A stretch of 64,000 nt of DNA from Chaetorhynchus papuensis (GCA_013396525.1 VWYX01000624.1:430815-494814); one strand, 5' to 3'. Positions 48,738-60,180 are shown, numbered from the stretch's first letter. Program-made: numbers and translations. Notes: generated by a model not told the origin, from the letters alone.

Positions 48738-49101
48738 TGTTAGCATGGAGGTGTTATCACGGGCCGTTAAGACCTCATTTCACACGATCTGGCCCCACAT
48801 GAAATGATGTTGAAACTGGCCACTCCTGAGGAGGAGATGTAAGGTGTGGTCCTGGGGTGGAGGGGAGAGGAAGACAACATGCACACAGTTTTCAACCAGG
48901 GGATGCCCTGACGGTGTGCTGCCTCCCTACCCTTCTCGCTCAGAAGTCGTGCTCCATCTCCTTCTCCTGCTCAGCAGCTTCTCCAGAATTCAGGGGCCGG
49001 TATGTATTAATTGCTAATGAAACCAATAAAATTGAATTGCTCTGCAATCCTGAGTGCGTTTTGGGTTTTTTGTGCATGGGCATCCTCCTGAACCTGTAAC
49101 A
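48738..49101 (+). mobile_element. Probable 5' LTR of the decayed provirus
   Basis: The unit ends CTGTAACA at 49101 and could start at TGTTAGC (48738) or TGTTATC (48752), giving TGTTA...TAACA termini and 350-364 bp. AATAAA lies at about 49024, leaving a U5 of about 70 nt. A primer-binding-site-like sequence begins 4 nt after the end. The order LTR, primer site, leader, gag on one strand supports the call; the exact start is uncertain. Confidence 0.55.
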
Positions 49102-49105
49102 TTAC

Positions 49106-49123
49106 TGGCGTTGAGGATGGGAT
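49106..49123 (+). other. Primer-binding-site-like sequence
   Basis: TGGCGTTGAGGATGGGAT begins with the obligatory TGG a few bases after the putative LTR end. It loosely resembles the complement of a tRNA-Leu 3' end (about 12 of 18 positions by eye from memory). Leucine priming would fit a class III (ERVL-like) element. Confidence 0.4.
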
Positions 49124-49212
49124 GCCCAGAGCACAAAAACTGACATTGTCTTGAGTGTGTTTGTGTGGCAAACTAACACTGTTTTGGGTGCACGTTAACA
49201 CAGGTGGGGTTT

Positions 49213-49530
49213 GGGCAGTGGGGCACGTAGTTGCACCAGGGGACTGGGCACGCAGCTTCTCCAAAAGATGCTATTAAACAGTGCTCGGGCAGTAAGATGT
49301 GTAGCTGCACCAGAAGACAGTGTTTGTGTGTGGCTGCTAAAAATTGCGACAGTGTTTAGTTTATGTGAGAGAGCCTGGTCAGTGGAGCGCATAGCTGAAC
49401 CAGGAGAGGCTGTTCTGTGGTCAGTGGGCCACGTGGTTGTACCAGGGGAGTGAGTGCACCACTGTTCTCTGTGTGTACGGAGCTTAGCTGGTGAAGCGTG
49501 GGGCTGCACCAGGAGAGTGAAGCACGTCAC
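49213..49530 (+). repeat. Degenerate repeats in the proviral leader
   Basis: Five imperfect copies of a roughly 30-bp unit (core like CAGTGGGGCACGTAGTTGCA then CCAGGGGA) start near 49215, 49290, 49376, 49419 and 49490, so spacing is irregular (about 43-86 bp). They lie between the primer site and gag, where packaging and translation-control RNA structures of retroviruses reside. Confidence 0.55.
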
Positions 49531-49880
49531 TGCACTGAGAGACGCTGTACTATGTGTGTGTGTGGTATATGGGAAGTCAAGATTTAGTCCAGGTACCCAG
49601 TCATGTGTGAGAACTTAGCAGTGTTTATCTGTGTCTGAGGTGTAATTGGTGTCATACAGTTGTTGTGGCTCAGTGTAGACTTTGTAGACATAACTGGAAT
49701 ACTTTTAAAATTGAGTTAAAAAACCCCTTAGTCCTTTGTGTTTGTGGGGTCACCAGACAATACCAATAGAACAGAGTTATCGCCCTTACTATTTTTGTTG
49801 TCATTATCACGATCTTTTGCAAGTGCAGTGATAATAATGTTTCAGAAAAAGGAGCCTCAGGCCGTAGTTCCCTCACTGGA

Positions 49881-50902
49881 GTGACCTGGGTAGACCCAGG
49901 AGCCGTGGAATACATTATGACAGAACTTGTACAAATATTGGACCAGAACCCCATGGAGGTGTTAAAATACTGGGGAAAGTTTGTGCAAAGTTCTCGGACA
50001 TGGTTTAAAGAGCAACTGATTCCTGCTAGCCAAATGACAGGTTGCCTGTTATTTGCATACAAAGTTGCAATGGAAAAAAATGAAGAACTAGAACAACAGT
50101 TAATTGAGCAAGACAAGTACACAGAGAAGCTGAGAGCTGATATGATCTCACGAAGGCAAGTGTTTGTAACTGCTGTTGAACAGGGTGAGCGATTGGGGAA
50201 AAAATGTGCAGTTTTAGCAGAACAGTTTGCGGTTTGGGTTACTAAGAAACGAGGAAAAAGAAAGACAAAAAGGCAGCTGGCCCATGAGTCCATGCAATCG
50301 TCGCAAACCCAGATTAGGATCCGGAAACCTGGGATGGAAGTATTTGGAACTCTGATTCCTCTACTGAGGAAGAGTCTGACACCAGAAAGAAAGGTGTTCA
50401 TGCTGCTCCTGTGTTTAAAAAAAAAATTAGTAACTGGAAAAAATAAACAGACTGTTCAAACAGATGAACTTACTAATTGTAGCTCTGAAAAAGTTGAAAA
50501 TTTACTGGAAAAATATAAACAGAGGCCCAGGGAAAAAACCCCAAAACTGGCTAGTACGTCTTGTAGAAGAAGGAAGTGATAACTGTGTTACTGGATAGTA
50601 GAAATGCTACAAAGTTCACGGGACTTACCTCTGACAAATATGTGCAATCTGCATTACGCCATGTTGAGGACAACAGTGTCACTCTGGTTAGAGTTGTTGA
50701 AGAAAAATTTTCAGATCAGTATACCAGTGACACTGCTTGGCTGGTTGTGGCCAAAGATTGGACAACTTTAAGACAATCTAATCTGCTCAAAGCAGAAGGC
50801 ATGAAAGTAAACATCATGATGGGGTCTCCTGAGCTTTATATGGCTCAACCTCTAACTCCTGGAATGCAGAACACTCTCCTAGAGGGATGCCTAAAAGGGT
50901 GA
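49881..50902 (+). pseudogene. Endogenous retrovirus gag-like region, frame-broken
   Basis: Two successive open frames (49881-50579 and 50576-50902) in different phases follow the LTR, primer site and leader. The first encodes about 230 residues with an alpha-helical, Gln/Glu-rich middle and a Lys/Arg-rich stretch (KKRGKRKTKRQ). The second contains a segment compatible with a capsid-type region. Assignment to gag rests on position and composition; no zinc knuckle is visible. The frameshift and the short second frame indicate decay. Confidence 0.6.
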
Positions 50903-51414
50903 AAAGGCTACCTAATACCTGCACTCTTAGCTGAACAAGGGAACCCGATTGAACAAGTTATTGAAAAATTAAATCAATTAAGTGACTTACAGGACTAAAC
51001 TCAGAGGATTCGGTCCAGGGTCAGAGGAGAACTGAAAGTGGCAAAGGGGAGCCAAGTGAACAGACCTGATTACTCCATTTACTCCTCAACAGAGGGGTAG
51101 GTAAGAAGGAAATAGAGAGACTACCTATACAAAACTTGCACCACATGGTAAAGGAATCCCAGGGTAGGAGTGTGCAGAAGGTGGAATACCCAGGGTTGGG
51201 AACACCAGAAGTCCCAGCGCTTACTCTGTCTACACCCTTTTATCCGTGGGAAGACACTAAAGAAACTGTAGCTGCAGCAGAAAGACAAACAACAACTGAA
51301 TAGGGAATAGACCAAGCCCGTCTATTGGACCACCGTGTGTTGCGACGAGACCCTGTCCCTTTACCAGATGTATCATTTGGTGGTCAAATATAAACAAACA
51401 GAGTCCATGCGCTT

Positions 51415-52298
51415 GTGGATACAGGGGTGGAGGTCACTATCATACACGGTAACCCAGACAAGATACAGGGGATGACTGCTCCTATGTGGGGGTTAGGTGA
51501 ACAACCTGTAGTGAGAAAAATGACCAAATTAAAATTACTAATTGGGGACTGGGACCCTCATACCTATTCTGTTATGATTACTTCAACTGGTGAATATATC
51601 CTAGGCATGGATGTGTTATGGGGTGCCACATTAGAAATTAATGGTACATATTGGGCTTTTGCCACCATGCAGTGGCTACATGCCAGAGGCATCACTGAGA
51701 GGCTTACACAACACAAAGCAGACAGGCCAGTAGCTACAGAAATTATAAGTATCAAGCAATATAAGATTCCAGGAGATGCAGAAATTCAAGCAACCATCAA
51801 TGATTTACTACAAGCAGGAGTTGTTCATTGTACAGACTCTCCTTTTTCATTAGTCCTTTCTGGCCTGTAAAAAAGTCAAATGATAACTGGCAAATGACTG
51901 TGGACTATAGAGCATTGAACAAGAAAACACGTCCCATAGCTGTCTGAGAGGTTGCTACACTGGTACACCAAATTCGGGCACATCCGGGAACATAATATAT
52001 GGTGACTGATGTAGCTAATGCATTTTTCGCAATTTCTATTCCCCGTGCTGCTCAAGATCAGTTTGCATTCACCTGGGGAGAAAACCAATACACCTTCACA
52101 CATCTGCCTCAAGGGTACAAACACAGCCCTACCTTTTTTCACCAAGCAATACACCGCACTTTGACACAACTGCACATACTGCACCTGCTGAGGTACAGAT
52201 TTTACAATATATAAATGATGTTCTCATACAAGGACTGCATATGAAACAAGTGCAACAAGAACTGAATGCCATTATTGAATTACTGTGGCAATGTGGGC
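51415..52298 (+). pseudogene. Endogenous retrovirus protease and 5' half of reverse transcriptase, broken
   Basis: A protease-type active site (VDTG, Asp codon 51418-51420) opens the frame 51415-51870. Reverse-transcriptase motifs follow: VDYRALNK near 51.90 kb, VTDVANAFF (first catalytic Asp 52008-52010), LPQGYKHSPTFF near 52.11 kb, and YIND at 52208-52219 where the second catalytic Asp pair reads Asn-Asp. There are several frameshifts and stops. The style suggests a class III (ERVL-like) element. Similarity ends abruptly at about 52.30 kb, where an unrelated LTR fragment begins; the rest of pol appears on the other strand from 57.97 kb. It cannot encode an active enzyme. Confidence 0.8.
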
Positions 52299-52299
52299 G

Positions 52300-53002
52300 G
52301 GCACTGCTGGGGTGCCTCAGGGAAACCCCGGGATCTCCGAGTCCCTTCCCCCTCCAAGGGAGCCTCTCCCAGCCGTGTTCAGGAGCCTGGCTGCCATGGC
52401 CCAGCCCCACTGTTTCTCTCCCACTTCTCTGCGTTTTTTGCTACACTGTAGCCATGCACCCCCTGCCTGCCGTGACACCCCGGGCTCCTGCCACAGCTGC
52501 CCAGTTTCTGCTACCTCTTGTTTGCTATCCTGGGTGAGGCCACCCCACAGTTCCAGCCGCGGCTCCAAGGTTCCTGCTGCAGCCCATTTTTGCCATCCAG
52601 TCCAGCTGCCATTACCACATGAGGGAGACGCAACCGAGCTCGTGCCACAGCGCCCCCTGCAGGCGCGGGGAATCATCGCAGCTGCCCTGCCCGGCCGGGA
52701 GCCACCAGCGCCCCTGGCGGCCGTGAGCGGAACTGCACCGAAGGGGAAAGGGCTCCAAGAGCGGGAAGAGACTGTTCACTGGGTTTGCTGCTCTCGTTTG
52801 ATGTCGCTGACATTGTTGTTGTTTGTTTGCCTTGTTATACATACACATACTGCTAAAGAACTGTTATTCCTTTTCCCATATCTTTGCCTGAAAGCCCCTT
52901 AATTTCAAAGTTATAATAATTTGGAGGGTAGGGGGTCATATTTTCCATTCCAAGGGAGGTTCCCGCCTTCCTTGGCAGACATCTGTCTTTCAAACTGAGA
53001 CA
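52300..53002 (+). mobile_element. Truncated LTR, second copy of the 39875-41026 family
   Basis: Shares CTGCT..GTGCCTCAGGGAAA, GCGCCCCCTGCAG, CTGCACC-AAGGGGAAAGGG, GAACTGTTATTCC and CTTCCTTGGCAGACA with the LTR at 39.9 kb, in the same order and orientation, and ends in ...GAGACA at 53002. The first 400 bp of the LTR are missing and the truncation coincides with the end of the proviral pol fragment. Its family differs from the putative 5' LTR of that provirus, so it is probably not that provirus's own 3' LTR. Confidence 0.75.
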
Positions 53003-53052
53003 GCTGCCCTTGGCAGGGAGAGGTGGGGAAACAGGCCAACACCTCACCTCAC

Positions 53053-55995
53053 CTTTCATCTTCGGGAGCTGGAAGAACTCAGCCTTAATGCCAGGGAATC
53101 ACCCTTCCTTGTCGGTAACCAACATTGACTAGCATGACATTCTGGGAGGACAGGAGGATCAGGTTGTAAGATGAGGCATAATTCCCACAAAGCCTAGGAA
53201 GCAAGGGACAGAATCCACGAGGCACTGCTGCACAGGGAGCCTCAAGCAGCACAGCTCAGCTCTGAGCAGGGACTGGAGCAGGACATCTCAGGATCACGCT
53301 GGACTCAGTGTTGTACAGGAACACCCACCTAACCAAGGTGTGGGGCTCCATGGGGCTGAGAGGGTCATACACCTTGATGTAGTCACTGTCATCTCTGCAT
53401 GGCTCCCGCTCCAGGGTCTTGAAGGTGAGGCTGATGCGGGAGCTGGCATTTGCCCTCAATGCCCAGTAGCAGAGGGCGTTGTTGGGGTACAGGCTGTTGG
53501 GGAAGCCCAGCGTGGTGAAACTGGTGACCTCCCCTTCCTTGGTGTAGAGGGAGAACATGCAGCTGTCTGCCTGGAGAGTAGGGAACAGTTGACAAGGCAA
53601 ACAAGGCTTGCCCTGCCTTTCTCTGGGATGCAGAGAATAGTTCCTGCAAGCTATCCCAGGGCAGACAGCTCTTCCTGGATAACAGCAAGGCCTGTGCCAC
53701 AGTCTGTCCAACCACAAAACAGCTCCAAGGAGCACACTGGAGTCTGCCTTGCATGCAGAGCACCTCTCTCCAGACCCTTCCCCATCCTGCAAGAGAAACA
53801 CCATCCTGAAGAGGCCACTGAAATGGAAGAAGAACTGTACTTACTGTCCCAGGCAGAGTGAGCTATGCTGGGGTCCACAGCTGCAGGAGAAAACAGAGCT
53901 GGCATCACCCTTTGAGCTATGCAAAATCCCTGGACACAAAGCCGAGGTTGTTCCTTGGACCCTCATTGATCTGGCTTCGCTTGTGGAGTCTCTCCCTGCA
54001 AACTGGCAGGGGAGGCTGCTCCTGCCTGGCCTCTGGGAACTGAGGGATCAAACTCTTCCTCTGCAGAGGGAGAACTCATCCCTGTCCCTCTTCCCTGGGC
54101 TCAGAGGAGAACAAAGAGCATTCCAGCAGAGGGGAGCAGGTCTGTGCAGCCTCCTTCAGGCTGTACATCCCATTAAGCTATGCTGTGACATCCTTACACC
54201 ACCCTCAGGGCTGGCTTTCCCATGGGAGGGCACCAGCACCTTCTCCCTCCAGAGGAATATCCCACCCGGTCCCACACAGAGGCCCAGAGCCAATACTTAC
54301 GGAAAGCGATGACTGACTCCACCTTCAGCATGGGGTTTCTCAGGCGGGGAGTCCACCTCTGCACCAGGCTCTGCTTGTCAGCCATTGCCCTGTCCAGGGT
54401 CTCCTCCCAGTATTTGGGCACAAGGAATTCTGACCAGTGGTAGTCAATGACACTGCCTTCGCTGTGGGAAGGGCAATTGTGGTGTGAGGGCAAGGACAGC
54501 TGTGGGAGGACACAAGTACCACTAGAAGACGGTGCCAGACTACATGATGAGCCATTTTTGGAGCCTGGCCACAGGGAAGGGAGAGTTTCAGTGACAAATT
54601 AAGCAAACAGTGCCCAGCAAAGGCCCCTGCCAGCCCTGGGAGTCCCTCTCAATGCTGCCAGGCACCAAACACTGCAGTTCACTGCACCACACATTGATTT
54701 TCCCAAGACATCTGATAGAAAACAAAACATATTTTCAGGTCACTTTTTACTACTCACCCTTTCCTGTGTCATTTAGGGTGACTACTGGGGTTCTTGCATC
54801 CCAGCATCCTGGGAATGAGAATAAATGGCTGTGTGACATCCCGGTGTCCCAGATGGGGCTCAGGCAGTGCCTAACACTCACCTGAAGGCAGTGATCACTG
54901 TCTTTGTGGTAAGGACCAATATCAGTGTGATTCCTGTAGATCTCCTCCACCTTAAAGGGTTAAAAAGGGGTGTTCATCATGTCTAGAAGTGAGGAAAAGG
55001 GAAAGGCTAAAGACAGACAGAGCTTCAAGCCTGCTAAGGAAAACCAGGGCATATACCTCACATCCCGAGGTGCAGGAATCTGCAGAGCCAAAGAAAGGAA
55101 GGAGAGCTGAGAGCCCCAGCACAGCCCAGGGCTGCCCATCACGGCCTGCTCTGACTCAGCTCACCTCACTCTTCCCTGGGGGAAGTGAATCCCCAAGTCT
55201 GAGGGAAGAGGCAAGACCAGCCACAGCTTCAGCCTCCTTCAGACACCCTTCTGCCTCAGCTCCCGGCCCTGACTCATCCAACGATCCTGGGACATGCCCT
55301 GGCAGCTCCTATGGCACAGGGAGATGCTGTGACACTGGCCTGGAGCTGGGCTGTCAAGATCCAGCTCCAAGGAAGGTCCCTGCTCCCATCCAGTGTGTCA
55401 TGGAATCTTATGAGACATATCCCCATGGCCATGGAGCAAGAGAAAAATTCCTTGCTTGCAGAAGGAGGTAGGCAAGAAACCTCTTACCGTGCTCTTGACC
55501 TTCTTGGCCAGCATACTGAACTCTGGAGAGCTGGAGTTCTCATAGGCACCCAGGAATTCCCAGTTCAGAACCCGCAAGAGGCCACTGAAAACCTTCTGAA
55601 CGAGTGTGTTCCTGTCTGGAAGGGAACAGTTCAGGGTCAGGAAGGGCAGTCAGGGCTGGGACCGTGTCACAGCAGAGCCCTAGTGACAGCAATCAGGGCA
55701 GGGGGGTGGAAATGGTGTCTTCAGAGCTTGAGAGGGCACATGTGAGCTGCACGGGGTAACAAAGCTTTTCCATGTGGATGAATACGTTCCCAGGGTGTCA
55801 CCCTACGTGTCACCACCCACCAGATGTCACACTCACATTTGAAGTGACAAAACAGGAGGCCAGTGGTGAGGGAGACAAGCAGAAAAACAGTGATCAGGAC
55901 GGTGACAACCACCTGCCTCTTTGGCCTGTACTCTCCATCTTCTTGGAGTTCATGGCAGGGAGGAACTCCACCCTTTTGTCCAGGTTGTTCATGTC
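53053..55995 (-). pseudogene. Matriptase (ST14)-like pseudogene, transmembrane-SEA-CUB1 exons
   Basis: Seven exons on the minus strand follow the matriptase N-terminal order with good splice sites: 55995-55837 (juxtamembrane and TM helix), 55615-55488 and 54950-54882 (SEA, with YENSSSPEFSMLAKKVKST and GPYHKDS), 54461-54301 (SEA end, EGSVIDYHWSEF), 53880-53845, 53566-53329 (CUB1, SPMEPHTLVR) and 53193-53053 (CUB1 end, LCGNYASSYNL). Lesions: a 1-bp deletion before the TM helix near 55.92 kb, a frame change in 54950-54882, and a frameshift plus TGA in 53193-53053. No first exon, later CUB/LDLRa or protease exons are seen on this strand. Matriptase is a type II membrane serine protease of epithelia. 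This copy is dead; whether it is a duplicate or the only ST14-like copy at this locus cannot be told. Confidence 0.85.
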
Positions 55996-56649
55996 CTGGG
56001 AGAGGAGGGAAGGCAGGACAGTGGGAAGGCTGTTCCCAAAGCCTGGCCTGGGGAGTTCCAGCCACAGAGCAGCCTGAAGCAGGTTTTGGGACAAGGAATG
56101 TGGCAGCACTGGGTGCAAACTTCGGTGTTGGCAGATCCACAGCTATGGCAGGACAAACCCTGAAGGTTTCTTCTTTGCTTTTCTGCACACACTTAATTCC
56201 TTTTTGGGCCTAATATAAGGTCATGAGCTCAAGAAAACTCAGGGGCAAGTCCACTCACCCTCCTGTGACCATGGCAGGTCACAATCCCACAAGCTCCAAA
56301 ATCTGCTTCAGCAGATGAAACCACAGACAAAAACTCACTCCCACAAAGCTCTTTCTGTGTGCAGGTGTCACCCACAGCTTGTGGGGCACAGCACACTGTA
56401 AGTAGCATTTCTCTAGAAGAAGAGATCAAGCTCATTAAACCCTCGATGTATTTCACTGTAAATATTTGCTGGATGCTACAACTTGCAAGTGGTCCAGTGG
56501 GAGCAGTTTCCCAGTGCAGGGCTGGTGGGGAGGGCTGGGGATGTTTTCAAGTGAATGTTGAGATGTTTTCTCCTGTCCCTGCTCTGAATGACACTTCAGG
56601 CTCAGGCACAGGCTAGGCTGGACAAACCAGATGCAGTGTTGCATGTATG

Positions 56650-57968
56650 GCTTGTCAGGCAGTAATTAGTTCAGCCACCTGACTGCTATCTCCTTCTCTT
56701 TCAATTACCAACTGAGTTTGTGTAGTTGGATTAAGTGCAGCAGTTCTCCAACTCAACTTACCACATCTAGTCCCTGTGCTACTATCAATAAACTTGAATG
56801 TTTCGGAATGTCTGTTAGCTGTTCACAGGGTTTTCTCCACCTGCCTATTTGATAGTTGTGCATGTCATGGGTTCCCTGATTAGTCTCTGTGTGTCTTTGA
56901 CTTAGGAGTTCATGTAGTTGAACTCCCTTTGGTCCCAGCTTTGCTCTCTCCTGTATCTACTTCATTTTCACTATGTTTGCCTCCTGTGCATACCCTATTT
57001 TGTGAGAGGCTGCTGGCACTAAGGCCCAGGTGACTGCTGGCATGTCAGTGCACACCATCACTTCATGGCCCATTATTACTTTAATCCCTTTGCCTGGGCT
57101 CCGTGGGGTCCTGCGTGCCCCCACACATGCACAGGCAGGGTAAGTAATATGTCAGTGATACAGAGTCAGGAAGGGTACTGCTTTTCATCCCAGCAGGAGC
57201 ATGGGTTTATTAGTCCGTCCTTCTCGAAATCTCCAAGCAAGTACAAGGCAACAAAGAGAACATTGGGTTTTTCCTGGGCTCGGGAGGAGGCAGGATTAAG
57301 GGAATGGGGACCAATAGGGAAGCTCTGGGGGAGTGGTGAAGGGCAGGGGCTAACAGCCAATTGGGGAAGCCAACTGGGTAAATTGACATCACAAAACATA
57401 CATCCTGAGAGACAGAGCCTCTCTGGTCACCCAAACACCAAGCATGATCACTGACCACTACAGCCCATGGTTCTGGCTTCAGTATCAAGGAGAGCCCAAT
57501 ACACAGCCAACAAGGCCTTTTCAAATGCTGTGTATCTGCCCTCAGCACCTGTCAGGCGGTGAGACCAAAACCTTTATGGACACATTTGCCCATCTAGGAG
57601 CTGCCAGAGGATCCACAGGGCCACATCCCTTTCAAGGGTAGTATGTAGTTCTGCTGGTCCTGGATGCATTGGATGCAATTCTGTATGTTTTTGCTCGTGT
57701 TTTATCAAAGGTAGTCTGCTGTTCTAACCCCCACTCAAACTGAGCCCGTTCCCCGGTTACTTTGTACAATGGCTTGAGTAACCCTGCTAAACCAGGTATA
57801 TATGATTGCCAGTATCCAACAGCACTTAAAAAGCGCTATACCCCCTTTTTATCTTCTGGGGTTAGCCAGGTTTGGATACTGGCTAGAGCTTTCTCTGGAA
57901 TTTGTTGAATTTCTTGAGTCTAGGTGATGCTTAAGTATTTAACTTCTTGAGTTGGACCCTGGATTTTC
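56650..57968 (-). pseudogene. Endogenous retrovirus pol 3' half, opposite strand
   Basis: Read on the minus strand from about 57968, a frame with stops shows the end of the reverse-transcriptase palm and its thumb (GPTQEVKYL, AVGYWQSYIPG, ERAQFEWG). A connection/RNase H-type segment (GFWSHRLTGAEGRYTAFEKA) follows near 57.45-57.6 kb. The part from 57.1 down to 56.65 kb is probably more degraded pol but is not firmly recognised. Style and remaining content complement the plus-strand fragment that ends at 52.3 kb. Confidence 0.65.
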
Positions 57969-58094
57969 TAAGACCTCCTCCCTCCTCTCCTGTCCCCTTA
58001 GCTGCCTGGGGTGTGGAGGGAGGTCAGGGATGGAAGGAGGTTTTCTTGGTGCTGACCTACAGCCCTTCAACTCTGCTTTGCTCTCTCCTTGCAG

Positions 58095-58225
58095 GTACTG
58101 TGGGGAGCAGTCCCAGTTTCAGATGGCCAGTACCACCAACAAAATCGAGGTACAGTTCCACTAGGACCAGTCTTACGCAGACGTGGGCTTCTCTGCGGAG
58201 TTCCTGTCCTATGACTCCAGTGACT
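58095..58225 (+). pseudogene. Matriptase (ST14)-like CUB2 exon, plus strand, in-frame stop
   Basis: One 131-bp exon with acceptor CTTGCAG and donor ACT|GTGAGT encodes YCGEQSQFQM ... DVGFSAEFLSYDSSD, which matches the end of matriptase CUB2. An in-frame TAG (58162-58164) interrupts it. It lies on the strand opposite to the seven other ST14-like exons and only 130 bp beyond the retroviral pol break at 57.97 kb. The two exons that should come before it (CUB1-CUB2 linker and first part of CUB2) were not found. Confidence 0.8.
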
Positions 58226-59689
58226 GTGAGTTGAAACCCTGATGCAGCCAGTCATAGATAGCCACTGATGAGGTGCTGCCTTCAACAGCACCTCACAGGA
58301 AACATAGGAACAGACAGCCAAGTCCCCTTCCTCCTTTTCCACTGGTAGAGGCAGAAGTTCAGCAGAGAAAGCACAGACACAACACCCCCTGGTTTCACAA
58401 ACTTGCATGCATTTGCAGATCCCTCAAGAACCAACATGGTCCTTCTGCCCACCTGGCATCCCTGCTAAGGTCCCAAACCCCCTCACCAGCTCCATGGATC
58501 CCCTGCTGTTCAGCTGGTGTAGCTCAGTGCTCACTAGCCAGCACACGCATGCTTGCACTCCTCCCACAGACACTGCACATTCCCAACTCCCCTTGGGCAT
58601 ATTGGACTCGACCATCCACCAGGTGTCCTGTCAGCATACCTGAATCTGAACTCAAGACCCCTGTGTGTCCAGCCTGAAGTTTGCTGGTGAATACACACTC
58701 ACACTCCATGCACACCGGTACTAGAGAAGGTACAGACATTCGGCCTCTGGTGTGGTCATGGTGTGGCCCTCACTGGCTTCACTCCTACAAGTCCCCTCCC
58801 CCAGCTAGTCTTTGGGTCTCACTGCATTCCCACCACCTGCTGTAGTAGGTGACACTGTGACCCCACTCGCTCCAGTAGCTGACACCACAGGCTGTAGGGT
58901 GTCTATACCCCCTGTCTTTCTCCTGTAGCTGATACCAGTTTTCACTCACAGGCACACAGGTCCCACCAGTAGCTGAGCAAAGATTTAGTAAGATGTAAGA
59001 TGATGAGAATGACTGTGGGGATGAGGCACCGGGCTCAGCCTAACATTTTATACTTTCTTCTGTCTACCCTCCCTTTGGTCCTCCCTGTTTTCCCTTCACT
59101 ACATTATTGATAGCCCAGGTTTGGTTCTCCTCACTGTCTCCCTTATTTGACAGTCAGAGTTGTGTTCCTGTACATTCTTGTCCATTGCTTTCTCCCTTTC
59201 CTGTCTTCCTTTGCCATACTGAAAAAGGTCCTTGACCAGGTACCCTGAAGGAGCAGGCACTGCCCTTCCACATGTCCTTAATAAGATGCTTAATTTATTC
59301 ACCGTATAGGCTATTTCTATACGGCCTTTGCTAGCTTTGTTTAATTGCCCACAACTACTGCCAATGTCTGGGGGACAAATTGACACTATCCAAAGAAAAC
59401 TAGTGTCGGGGGTGCGGGAAGTTGTAACTTCAGGTTCCACCAGTATAACACCACAAACAGGATCTTTAGGATCTTTTATATATGTCAGTTGGCGGCATGT
59501 TTATACAAGAATAAGGTATTTACTTAGCACAGAAGTAAAGTAGAAAACTGCTTGTATGAGGAAGTGGGTTAATTGCAAAATGCAAAGTGACTCAGTTTAA
59601 TCTTAAGCTGCCTGCATCAGTATAAACATCCTACCTCTTCCTAAGCCCCTCTTCCCTGGGGAGAAAATCAAAGGGGAGTGAAAAGAATC
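58226..59689. other. Unassigned spacer with possible retroviral debris
   Basis: I looked for LDL-receptor class A exons of an ST14-like gene on the plus strand and saw none. A minus-strand frame at 59099-59440 could be further retroviral debris, but it has no diagnostic motif. Confidence 0.4.
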
Positions 59690-60180
59690 ATGGGTCAAGG
59701 TAATGGCAGTTTAATAAGAAGAGCAAGAGCTGTACACACTAGCAAAAAATGGAATTAATTCACTGCTTGCCATCCAGAGGTGATGTGCAGCCTCTTCCTA
59801 GGAAGCAGTGGCTCAGCATGTCTAACTGTGGCTTGTGAAGACAAACACCTTAACCATGAACATGCCCTCTTGCTCCTCCATTCCAGGAGCTTTTATTGCC
59901 AAGCAAAATATCCTATGGTATGGAATATCCCCTTGGGCAGTTTGGGTCAGCTATCCTGACTGTGTTCCCCTGCTCAGCCTACTGGTCTTTGTGGGGCTTG
60001 GAACTGGAGAGAGAAACATGCCTCTGTACCTACTCTGTTCAGCAACAGAAAAAACATTTGTGTTTTATGAACAGTGTTTGAGCCACAAATGCAAAGCACA
60101 CACCATCAGGGTGGCTCTGAAGAGAGTTGACACCATGCCAGCCAGGCACAGTAGAAGCTCCAGCTCTTATTCCATAGCCT
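59690..60180. mobile_element. Endogenous-retrovirus LTR fragment
   Basis: Contains AAGAGCAAGAGCTGTACACA, TTCACTGCTTGCCATCCAGA, AGCTTTTATTGCCAAGCA and TATGGTATGGAATATCCCCT followed by TTGGGCAGTTTGGGTCAGCT. I recognise this order of segments from a widespread avian LTR family. The termini are not clear, so it is treated as a fragment. Confidence 0.6.

Noticed and set aside
53256..53804. An intact CUB-domain protein on the minus strand
   Set aside because: The open frame is one exon plus intron read-through. Adjacent exons carry frameshifts and stops, so this is a pseudogene exon.
59099..59440. 113-codon minus-strand frame as retroviral gag
   Set aside because: It could be retroviral debris near the other fragments, but no diagnostic motif is visible, so I did not annotate it as such.
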